Positions 25,408 through 34,765 of a stretch of DNA of 64,000 bases are shown here, one piece after another. The notes under the pieces are model-generated. The model was given only the letters and a program-made list of their open reading frames with translations, was not told the origin of the DNA and ran no database searches. Position 1 is the first letter of the stretch; each line of letters starts with the position of its first letter. Both the position numbers and the translations under genes were made by a program. Source of the DNA: Antedon bifida (Eukaryota > Echinodermata > Crinoidea > Comatulida > Antedonidae). The stretch is from NCBI GenBank assembly GCA_963402885.1, contig OY727097.1, positions 8,308,001 to 8,372,000 of the forward strand, read 5' to 3'.

Positions 25408-25560
25408 TGCACTGATGAAGGGCTAGTGTTGCCCGAAAGCTCTGCTAACTTTTCTGGCTGTTTTACTTATCGTTTTGATTTAGCTTTTCGCTTTTTTTTT
25501 TGTATCTCCATTGAGATCCAGCCACTGATACCCACAGCATTGTCATTTTTCAGTAATTTG
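25379..25560 (+). mobile_element. Penelope-like element relic
   Basis: A (TA)n run is followed by ATTGCACTGATGAAGGGC...GCCCGAAAGC, the sequence layout common at termini of Penelope-like retroelements, then about 120 bp of T-rich sequence. No reverse transcriptase or GIY-YIG frame is left. The assignment rests on the hammerhead-like core and general familiarity with these ends. Confidence 0.4.
25412..25447 (+). ncRNA. Hammerhead-ribozyme-like core
   Basis: CTGATGA (25412-25418) is followed by stem II GGGC (25420-25423) pairing with GCCC (25431-25434) over a 7-base loop, then GAAA (25435-25438). A 3-bp stem III can form (A-GC, loop TCT, GC-T), leaving A25447 at the cleavage position. Stem I is not evident in this monomer. 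In Penelope-like elements these motifs can act as dimers. Activity is not implied. Confidence 0.4.
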
Positions 25561-27274
25561 CCTTTGGATTTATATTATATACTACTATATAGAAGAATGA
25601 CAAAAATACTTATATTGAACAAACAATATGTTTCTCTTTATGTATATAGAAAGTATAGTAGTATAGTAAGTAATAGAACTTCGTTGCTCTATATTATATA
25701 AGTTATAGACCTACATTATATAAGTTATAGACCTAACAGCAGATAACACTAGATGTGCTGTGATATTTACGAACAAATACCCCGGTGTCAGAACCGTCAC
25801 GTAGATTGTACGGTACATTATATTATACACGGTCACTGTCTTATGTGACGAAAATTTGAGTAAAAAGACATTTGTCAGACTGTGTCGGTAACATTAAGTG
25901 CTCATTATAGTTATTGAACATTATGCACGGTTGCTAAATATATCATTGGTTCTGAATAAATTGCTCACCAATGAGACATTTAGTGTTGAGTAATGTCTGA
26001 TGTCTAGGGTTAGCATTGTGAATATGATTTCCGACGGTCGTTTAGTACAGCAATATAAGTAGTTATGTTGTACGGTATAATGTGTGTATTCAATTTAAGT
26101 AAAAACATTCTGATGTGTACTTAACCTTGTGTTTTGGAAGAACTGAGTATTTGCAATTGAGTTAGCCCCAGGCTCGTAAGAGACGACGAATACACACCTT
26201 CGTTAATTGATACTCATTCATTATGTTCTATTCCTTGTTCAATAATTAATTGTTAGTTAAATCGTTTGCTTGTCGTAAATTCAATCGAATGTACATATAC
26301 AACTTATAATAATTGATAGGCACACCGGATGTCAATAACCTTTATATTTATAAGTTTATTATGGCAGGAATAACGAATTATGCTCCAGACTGTCCCATTG
26401 TCGTACATTTTGATGAATGAGATATCGACTATTTTGTTAATGTTACTCAGAAGAGGAAAAAGAAACTCGCACAAAGCAGTAATTTACTCAGAATCGCGCA
26501 CAAATTGTTAGTAATCCGACATTTCATATTTAACAACCGTGTTATTTTGAACAGAAAATACCATTTGTCTAATGTATATGTACTTTAGGACGTATTCGTT
26601 CAATAATAGCTGGTAATTCACTACTGCACTGCTAAACATGCCATTCATAAAATCTCTAAATCCATCCACGTTTTAAGATTAATATCTCATTACTCGTAGA
26701 CATCATCTCGTGGATAAATACTACATAGCAAAGCCTTCCTTTGCATTTATCATCTAAGGATTTACAGCGATATTAAAAGTGGTATGGAACAAGGTTTGAT
26801 CGTAGATAGATTAGATGTGGTCTTATCTGCTGCTACAAACTCAACAAGCACACTTCCGGACTCTTGATTTCTAAACACTAGTGTAAATAATAATGGGGGA
26901 ACAGATGATAGGCGTATATACAGTAAATCTTATCGTTAAGATCGGATTGCGTCATAAATTGTAAAACGGTGTTTAGATTCTAAGTTTTGTTTAAAATTTA
27001 GGCCACAACCCGATGTCATACATTCATGGTCTAAGTACTTTACTCAATCATTACCTGCAGGTTCATTGATGCATCGATGTAATTGTCATCAGCAATCAAA
27101 CCCATCATGCATTCCTTTCCACCTGATCATTTACCTTCCCTATGATATCGATATAATAACTCGAGTCTCACGTGGTACAGATCAAGAGATATATAGATCG
27201 TTATTGAAGTTGATGGCACGCTGGATAATTCTTGAACAATTCAATGAAGTTATTTCAATTAAATGGATTTTCTG

Positions 27275-27437
27275 AAGCTTGATTCCGACTTGGACGCAAC
27301 GCAATGATGTAAGTGCACCGCAAGTAGTAGTAGTAATTTGACCAATCACGACGAAGGATAATCAGAACTGTCAGTTTTGATTGGTCAACTCACTTGCGTT
27401 GTGCCTACTTCGTTGCGTCCAAGTGGGAAACAAGCTT
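27275..27437. mobile_element. MITE family B, copy 3
   Basis: Its arms AAGCTTGATTCCGACTTGG and CAAGTGGGAAACAAGCTT enclose a long inner inverted pair around TTTGACCAATCACGACG / TTTTGATTGGTCAA. It lies about 830 bp upstream of the ANKRD50 coding exon, in the probable intron. Confidence 0.65.
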
Positions 27438-28168
27438 AAAGAGCGAGAAAGAGACTAAAGTCCATATAAAAATTGATAACGTAACGATATCATTTTCAAA
27501 GTGATCGCACTTTGTTTATTATTGCACTTTGCACGTTCTTTATTAGTGTTGGTATTTTGTAACATTTCTGCATCCATGTCTGTAGGCCTTTTATTGATAA
27601 GAAGTAATTTGGTAAAGACGACTACATTCCCGTTGGGTTCAATAAACAAAATAAGCTATACAGCAGAGTGGTCATCGATTCGAAGACATTATTCGCTCGT
27701 TTTTGGCTTGAGCCTTAAATCGATAATTTGAATGAAAATTAACGCGAACATCTTTTCAATTAGTGAGAAGGGTTGGGGTTTAAGTAGTCTTAAACTGTCA
27801 AGCGTTTCCTGTCATGTCCGTTATGTATATACCCTGTTACTTGTGCTCCGAATCCGTTTAATTATACATCACTGTGGGAAATACGCATTGACACTACAAT
27901 AATAGCAACGGCTTTGACACAATTTGTATTATCCTTCGCATCTGAGGTGTTACGGCTTTCACTTATTCGACACAGTGTGGTAAATCCTAGCCGTCTCCTA
28001 ACTGAATGGGTCAGCAACCGTGCCTCGGTTACCGATTCACACTACAATGCGTCTATTGTGTTGTCACCGTGAATGCTCGTTGCACTATTGCAATTTGCAT
28101 CTGAAAATAGCGAGTTTGCTCAATAAAACGAGCTGAATAATAACACGTTTTTATTTTTGTCTCTGCAG

Positions 28169-28264
28169 GTATTGACCGGCTGCCGTTGAACGTGAGAACG
28201 CACATTTCTATTTGCCGATAAACACCACTCGTCTACAACCTGTCCGTATGTTACCCATACCAAT
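28169..28264 (+). other. 5' UTR part of the ANKRD50 coding exon
   Basis: It starts right after a good acceptor (TTTTTGTCTCTGCAG). The ANKRD50 frame is open upstream as far as a TGA at 28193-28195 but contains no ATG, so the start at 28265 is the first possible in frame. Confidence 0.5.
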
Positions 28265-28268
28265 ATGA
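28248..28268 (+). promoter_or_regulatory. Upstream ORF overlapping the ANKRD50 start
   Basis: ATG at 28248 opens a 6-codon ORF (MLPIPI) whose TGA stop at 28266-28268 overlaps the main ATG as ATGA (28265-28268). The upstream ATG has C at -3 (weak context) and the main ATG has A at -3 (better). The arrangement would allow leaky scanning, or termination followed by reinitiation, and could tune translation. Confidence 0.45.
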
Positions 28269-31200
28269 CTCACTGTATGCTTCAAGGAAAACGCTTCTAC
28301 TGTCGGGAATGGGCATTTCAGAAATTATTACACAGTTTGGAGAATCGACAGAACGCTAAAACATGTGGAACGTTGATTGTTGGTGGACCTGGCAGTGGGA
28401 AGACGGCATTTTGTGCCGAAATGGTCTGGCCAACTGCTAGTCATGGAAAGCAAAGAAACCTAAGCCGGAGAGTTGTAGCTTACCATTTTTGCCAATCACA
28501 TGACGTGGAAACTATATCTGTTGGAAAATTTATTCGAGGACTAGTAAACCAAATATCAAGGTGTACAGCAATTCATGGATTTGATGAAAAAATACGAGAC
28601 CCGAGTATACAGGCATTGCTTGAACCTTCTGCTTGCGAACACAACCCGGATGACGCCTTTAAACATGGGATTTTACTACCGTTACGATCGCTCAATCCAC
28701 CTCAAAGAAGTTGTTTTATACTTGTTGATTCTGTGGATGAGGGGTTTACAAGAAACGAAGAAGAAAAATCTGGCAGTCGAAACATTGCCGAGCTTCTATC
28801 GAATCATCACGAGTTCTTTCCACCTTGGTTGAACCTTATTTGTAGTGCGCGTAGACAGAGTAAGTCTGTAACAAGACTTTTCACAGGCTTTAGAAAACTA
28901 AGCCTGGATGACTTACGAAAGTCTCATGTTGTTCGAGACGTTCAACAATATATTCTCTGTCGACTAGATCGTGAGGAATCATTACGTAACCATTTGAGTA
29001 GAGAGACGGCAGAGATGTTGAATCAACTGCATATCAAGAGCAATGGTTGTATAATGTATTTAGAGAAAGTATTGGACGGTGTCGGCGAGGATTTTATACC
29101 GTTGGAAGATATATCCCAAATCCCTGGAACTTTAAATGGTCTGTACCTTTGGCTATGTCAGAGATTATTCGTTAGGAAGCAATTCGCAAAAATACAACCA
29201 ATATTGAACATTCTACTTGTTGCCAAACGCCCAATGAGTGAGGCCGAATTATTCTTGTGTGTCCGGACGCGAAACATGGCTATGACGTTTCCAGATTTTA
29301 AACAACGGATACATATCATGTCTAGGATTTTAATACGAACTCGTGGTGAACATGTACTGTTGTTTCACCATAGTTTCACGGAATGGTTGGTTGACGTTAA
29401 ACATTGTACACAGAAATATTTATGTAGTTGTGCAGACGGAAATGCCATGTTAGCTTTAAGATATAGTGGAATTGCCAAAGAACTGAACCCATCACAAGTT
29501 TATGAATTTGCAGAACATATGGTTAAAGCGAATTTTGCTCCCCAAATGAATGAATCTCAACTTGCCCTTTGGTTGTTACAGACTGGTGCTCCAGTAGAAG
29601 ATTGCATGGTAACTTCATCTAAAATTATTGATCCAGTCAGTGAACTTTTAATAAAAGCTGGTGCTAAAGTAGTCGGTAAAGAGATTGACCCAGTGACATT
29701 CAGAAACGCTCTACAGCGTACAGAATCAGTGAATGATCTATTGGATGGTGGTGCGTCTGTTAACCAAGTCGACGACAATGGTCGCTCTTTACTTTCCAAC
29801 GCGGCGTTCCTAGGCAATATGGATGTTGTCAAAGTGCTTATGAATCGCGGTGCAGATGTTGACGTAGCTGATAAAACTGGGCAAACTGCAATTAGCCTGG
29901 CATCGCGACAAGGCCATTCAAATATTGTAAATTTGCTTATAAAACATAAAGGAAATCTTGATCATACAGACCACGAAGGATGGACTCCTTTACGATCAGC
30001 AGCATGGGCTGGCCATACGGATGTAGTTACGGCGTTACTTGATGCTGGTGCAAATGTAGATAGTTGTGATGCCGATAAGCGCACGGCATTACGAGCGGCA
30101 GCATGGGGAGGACATGAAGACATTGTTTTAAACCTATTGGAACATAACGCCAACGTTAATCAAGTAGATAACGAAGGGCGAACCGCCCTTATCGCTGCTG
30201 CATATATGGGCCATAGTAAAATTGTCCAGCATTTGTTAGATCATGGAGCAGAGATAAATCACCAAGATCGAGATGGTCGCACTGCATTAACCGTTGCAGC
30301 CTTATGTGTACCATCTAGCCAAGGACATGCGGACGTTGTAAAGTTATTAATAAAATGTGAAGCTGAAGTTGATCATTGTGATCATGATGGACTGACACCT
30401 TTACTGGTTTCGGCATACGAAGGTTATCACGATGTTGTTGAAATGTTACTGGATGGAGGTGCTGATATTGATCATTGTGATACAAATAACAGAACGCCAT
30501 TGATTGCCGCAGCATCAATGGGGCATGTGGAAATTGTAAGAACGCTATTGAAATTTGGAACCGCGGTTGATACTATGGACAATGACGGAAGAACAGTTCT
30601 TTCGATTTCAGCTGCTCAAGGCAGTAGCGACATCGTCAAATTGCTTTTAGAAAGAGGCCTTGATGAAATGCACCGGGACCATTCTGGTTGGACTCCTCTA
30701 CATATGGCTGCATTCGAAGGAAACAAGGAGGTTATTGAGATCTTTCTTCAGGAAGGTGCCCAGCTTCACATTGACACAACTGATCGGGATGGTCGAACTC
30801 CGCTTATTCTTGCAGCTGAACAAGGTCACTTACCTGTCGTCGTTAGTCTTATACAAAGTGGCGCTGATCCCGATTTAAACGGTCATGACGGGCGTAGTGC
30901 CCTTCGTTCTGCTGCAATGGAAGGGCATAAAGAAGTCGTGGAGTTCCTCATTCATGAATGTTCGAACATCAATTACAAGGATGGGGAAGGTCGAACTACT
31001 GTCTATGTGCTTGCTTTGGATAATAAAGTAACAATGACAGAGGTTTTGCTTAAAAATGGAGCGGATGTAGACCATGCTGATATGGAAGGACGCAGTCCTT
31101 TACACGTTGCAGCATGGCAGGGACACAGTGAAATGGTAGAGTTATTGCTCATGAACAAATCAAACCCTGACTCTATGGACAATGAAAAGCGTACACCTCT

Positions 31201-33235
31201 TCAATCAGCTGCTTGGCAGGGAAATGTTGAGGTTGTAAAATTGCTATTAAAATATGATGCTACTATTAATCAAACGTGCAATCAAGGAGCTACTGCTCTG
31301 TGTATCAGTGCTCAAGAAGGACATATGGAAGTTGTGGATGCCCTCTTGCAACATGGGGCTGATCCCAACCATGCCGATGAACACGGGCGAACTGCAATGC
31401 GTGTTGCCGTCAAAGGTTGCCATCAAAATGTTATCAAACTTTTAGAAGATTATGGTGTACCAATTATCGATAGTCCCCGTGGCAGCAATTCCAGTAGAAG
31501 TGGTGGTTCAGTTTCATCGAGTGACCAACGGCACTCTACAGGGCATTTGTCAAATGGATTACAAGACGGAAGTACTCCATCAGATTCGCCCGACTCAACG
31601 TTTGACAAAAAGCAATCGTTAACAAATTCATCAAAAACAAAGTCATCCTCAAATTTGACATCCACATCTTCTACAAATCGATCGTCTGGTAGGCATGGAG
31701 ATTTTATGGAACAACAGTTATCACCCGAACACGGTGATATACATGATGTGAATAACCGATGCAAATCACCTAATTCGTCCGGTAAGGTATCGTCTGCAGC
31801 TTCTTTCCAAACCATCCCAGAAAATATTTCTTCAGTTGGCTCGCAAAACTACGGCAGCATGCCACATAAAGCAGGAAAGAAGTCTCAACAAAGCTCATCA
31901 AAAAGCCGCAGACGTTCACCTTCTCCAAATCAACCAACTCTTCAAGCTTCCGTGCCTGTTCAGTCACTTCAGTCCCTAAATTCTATTCCGTATCAGAACG
32001 AATCGTTAAGGAGAGAACCATCACAAAGTTTTGGCTCCAAACGTCAGTTTCATCAGCAGCACCAGCAACACCAGCAAAAAGTACAACAGCATCAGCAAAA
32101 ACAACAAAAGCAACATCAGCAAAAAATTAACAAAAAACAAAATCATCAAACAATGGAGCCATCACCTAAATCTCATAGAAGACATCTACCGCGACAACTG
32201 TCGGCACCGTCTTTGCGAGACAGTGGTCACTCTCGCCAAAACAATAACTCTAACTCCGATAAACAAGCGCCTTGTGTTACTCATCAACCTCAGCTCCAAC
32301 CACTTGAAGGCATCAGGTGTTTACCGCAGCAGGTTACTTCAACATCATCTTTAAGAAGAAACAGTGCGCCACAGAAACCTGTTATACGTGAAGGATCTGC
32401 AATGGCACAAGCTCTAATGATAGCCGAAGGTTTTCCTCTTCACGCTGAGCTTGCTGCTGCTGAGCAGGCAATGAAGCCTAGTGGAATATCGCAACAATAT
32501 GGTTATCAGCACCAGCGTTCCTACCCACATCAACAGCACATGGCCGACAGGCTACATGCCCGTAGCAGGTCTTCGCCTGTGGCTTCTAATAACTACGAAA
32601 AGATAAATCCACAAAGATCTTCGTCAACAATACGGCAGTGTGCTGAAGAGGACTTACCAGATCAAATGAGCAAGCAACATATTCGACATCACCAGAACCA
32701 CCACCAAATGCAACATTCGCTCATCCAGCATCAGCCACATTGCCACCAGAGGCAGCAGTCACCAAGTCCTCAGCACAATGTACATCCTCAATCTAGGATC
32801 TATCATGAATTAGATCCTTTGGATTATCAAGATCTTCCACCAATGCAACGTAAAGCTTCACTACCAGCCTCGTTTAACCAAGTCAATGGGTCAAGAGTAT
32901 TAAATGGTTCGCCCAGCTCTCCAGACTCCAGTATACGCGGACGTCGGTGCAGAATAAGAACCAATCCGAATTACTCGGTCAAAAACACTTCTCAAAACAA
33001 ATTAAATCTACAATCGACCCCGCCTTTACAAAAACCAAAGAGTATATACGGTAATGGGATAGCGACGTCAAATGGATTTGATTCGAACCATTCTTCACCA
33101 ACTCATGGAGCCTCTTTAACAGGATCATCCGACGGGTCAACTAGTCTTTCTCCGATCGAGATCAAGCACGCCATAAGAATGAGTTTTGAGGGCCCTTGCA
33201 CAGTAAATGGATTTAAAAAGGAAACTCCACTATGA
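28265..33235 (+). CDS. ANKRD50: Ankyrin repeat domain-containing protein 50 (ANKRD50-like)
   Basis: The 1,656-residue protein comes from one uninterrupted frame. Residues 1-40 carry the family's start (GKRFYCREWAFQKL). A P-loop NTPase domain follows, with Walker A GGPGSGKT at 40-47 and a Walker B-like FILVDSVDEG at 151-160, then a helical region to about 500. Seventeen clear ankyrin repeats span about 505-1069, with degenerate ones just before. Repeat 6 carries a CVPSSQ insertion (681-686), which I recall from vertebrate ANKRD50. The tail is disordered, Ser- and His/Gln-rich (1261-1298 and about 1469-1509). It keeps three short motifs I recall from the vertebrate protein: STPSDSPDSTFD (from 1103), TNPNY (1566-1570) and terminal KKETPL. 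The protein is longer than human ANKRD50 (about 1,430), mainly in the tail. In vertebrates ANKRD50 links SNX27-retromer-WASH on endosomes and supports recycling of membrane proteins. That role here is inferred. No frameshift or stop was seen. Confidence 0.97.
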   Translation: MTHCMLQGKRFYCREWAFQKLLHSLENRQNAKTCGTLIVGGPGSGKTAFCAEMVWPTASHGKQRNLSRRVVAYHFCQSHDVETISVGKFIRGLVNQISRCTAIHGFDEKIRDPSIQALLEPSACEHNPDDAFKHGILLPLRSLNPPQRSCFILVDSVDEGFTRNEEEKSGSRNIAELLSNHHEFFPPWLNLICSARRQSKSVTRLFTGFRKLSLDDLRKSHVVRDVQQYILCRLDREESLRNHLSRETAEMLNQLHIKSNGCIMYLEKVLDGVGEDFIPLEDISQIPGTLNGLYLWLCQRLFVRKQFAKIQPILNILLVAKRPMSEAELFLCVRTRNMAMTFPDFKQRIHIMSRILIRTRGEHVLLFHHSFTEWLVDVKHCTQKYLCSCADGNAMLALRYSGIAKELNPSQVYEFAEHMVKANFAPQMNESQLALWLLQTGAPVEDCMVTSSKIIDPVSELLIKAGAKVVGKEIDPVTFRNALQRTESVNDLLDGGASVNQVDDNGRSLLSNAAFLGNMDVVKVLMNRGADVDVADKTGQTAISLASRQGHSNIVNLLIKHKGNLDHTDHEGWTPLRSAAWAGHTDVVTALLDAGANVDSCDADKRTALRAAAWGGHEDIVLNLLEHNANVNQVDNEGRTALIAAAYMGHSKIVQHLLDHGAEINHQDRDGRTALTVAALCVPSSQGHADVVKLLIKCEAEVDHCDHDGLTPLLVSAYEGYHDVVEMLLDGGADIDHCDTNNRTPLIAAASMGHVEIVRTLLKFGTAVDTMDNDGRTVLSISAAQGSSDIVKLLLERGLDEMHRDHSGWTPLHMAAFEGNKEVIEIFLQEGAQLHIDTTDRDGRTPLILAAEQGHLPVVVSLIQSGADPDLNGHDGRSALRSAAMEGHKEVVEFLIHECSNINYKDGEGRTTVYVLALDNKVTMTEVLLKNGADVDHADMEGRSPLHVAAWQGHSEMVELLLMNKSNPDSMDNEKRTPLQSAAWQGNVEVVKLLLKYDATINQTCNQGATALCISAQEGHMEVVDALLQHGADPNHADEHGRTAMRVAVKGCHQNVIKLLEDYGVPIIDSPRGSNSSRSGGSVSSSDQRHSTGHLSNGLQDGSTPSDSPDSTFDKKQSLTNSSKTKSSSNLTSTSSTNRSSGRHGDFMEQQLSPEHGDIHDVNNRCKSPNSSGKVSSAASFQTIPENISSVGSQNYGSMPHKAGKKSQQSSSKSRRRSPSPNQPTLQASVPVQSLQSLNSIPYQNESLRREPSQSFGSKRQFHQQHQQHQQKVQQHQQKQQKQHQQKINKKQNHQTMEPSPKSHRRHLPRQLSAPSLRDSGHSRQNNNSNSDKQAPCVTHQPQLQPLEGIRCLPQQVTSTSSLRRNSAPQKPVIREGSAMAQALMIAEGFPLHAELAAAEQAMKPSGISQQYGYQHQRSYPHQQHMADRLHARSRSSPVASNNYEKINPQRSSSTIRQCAEEDLPDQMSKQHIRHHQNHHQMQHSLIQHQPHCHQRQQSPSPQHNVHPQSRIYHELDPLDYQDLPPMQRKASLPASFNQVNGSRVLNGSPSSPDSSIRGRRCRIRTNPNYSVKNTSQNKLNLQSTPPLQKPKSIYGNGIATSNGFDSNHSSPTHGASLTGSSDGSTSLSPIEIKHAIRMSFEGPCTVNGFKKETPL

Positions 33236-34765
33236 TCCATTTGAAGGTATATATTTATCTTTCTTAATTCAATCTTCAATATTTACTAATTGTATAATGA
33301 TTGTTGTAGGCCTAAACATTTCAGCTTCGTTATTTACGTTTAAATACGTTTTGGTTTTACTTGATCGCACCTCATTTTTAGTGCCATCCAGTCAAATAGA
33401 TAATATTTAAAGGGTGTTAAAGTAAGTTCATTCTAGGAAACTGTTTCAGTTTAAAACAAAACAACAAAATCGGTTTACGTGATACAATACAATACCTTTA
33501 AACTATTTACGCGATTACATAATTATCTTTAGAAAAAAACAAAGGCACTTTCTTAGAAAGTATCACAATGGTTGATAAGAGGATTAACCTCGATAGGAGG
33601 ATATCCGAAATAACTTTCCATGATATGGAATATATGGTTAAAACTAAGCCTACACATTTTCGATACAAAATATGATAATGCATTGCATTTTACCATACAT
33701 ATATAATTATTTCGGTTATAAACATTTCATCGTTTCATAATTTTCCACAATGCTCAATCTCAAATGTCGATGCAATGTCCCTTGGCAACTTGTGGATCGT
33801 ATTGGAAAGAAATTGGAACTGACAACTTTTAGCCACTCGCAAAAGTATTGTTTTTCATACAACAACAATCAAGAGTGTATATTTCGTTCAAAAAAGCAAA
33901 TATAAAAAAATGCATAAAAATATTAAATACTCGGTGATAATGTACAGAAATATAAAACAAAAAATAGAATTTAACCATATAGCCGTTGAGGCCTATATTT
34001 TTTCCCGTGAAATTCCAATTAAGGCCTATCACGTTTAAGCCTATATGTTTTTCGCAATTGATTGGAAAACAACTCTAGTCAAATATTTGTCTAAATATTG
34101 TAATGTAGACAACATGTTTACGGTTTGTGAGCATTTATTTAAAAAAATGATGACTGGTTAGATGACTCACGTTGTAGATACAATTTAAACTCGAATATAG
34201 TTGTTAGTCATAAAATAAATGGTTCTGACATCCACCTGTAGGACGGTAATGTAGCCATCTTAACATTCTTTAAACGATTATGATAAAGACATCGTGTTGT
34301 TAATCCACAATGAAAGAAATTTAAGTGGTTTACCCTTGAGTATTGATAATAAGTAAAGTAAAAGAACAATGATATTAGCTAAGTTAATCGTTTTGTTTAA
34401 CTATGTTTTGACGTCATTTTGGTGGTGTTTCACGTCCTTCACACTCTCTTGTCAATGAGAGTCCTTGTTCAAGTCTATCGCATTGCTTTATAATTGCCAA
34501 TTAAACATGTTCGTGTTAATCGGCTATGCATCGGCACATATCGAAAGTGTAGTTAAGTCGATCCCATATCAGCGTCCTGTTAACTATTTTTAATAACTGA
34601 TCAGAATATTATGTAGATACAAATAAGAATAACATAACGGTTCAGAAAATGTATTTCATCAACAACAGTTAAATCTTGACCTCGCTGCATAATTTAGAGA
34701 AAAAAGGGAACTTTGGTCCTATATATTAACACAAACTTACAAACAGAGGTTTTGTGCTCGTTTAA
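33236..34765 (+). other. ANKRD50 3' flank / 3' UTR
   Basis: A donor-like AAG|GTATAT lies 11 bases past the stop (33247), so some transcripts may splice within the 3' UTR; an acceptor at 37562 is one possible partner. If unspliced, the first canonical AATAAA is at 34214-34219. No other feature was recognised. Confidence 0.35.

Larger units (their letters stand above)
22671..28168 (+). other. Probable first intron of ANKRD50
   Basis: Bounded by GTACGT and TTTTTGTCTCTGCAG, 5,498 nt long. It carries a short tandem repeat (22864), two family-B MITEs and a Penelope-like relic, listed separately. The rest is AT-rich with no recognised feature. Confidence 0.35.
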
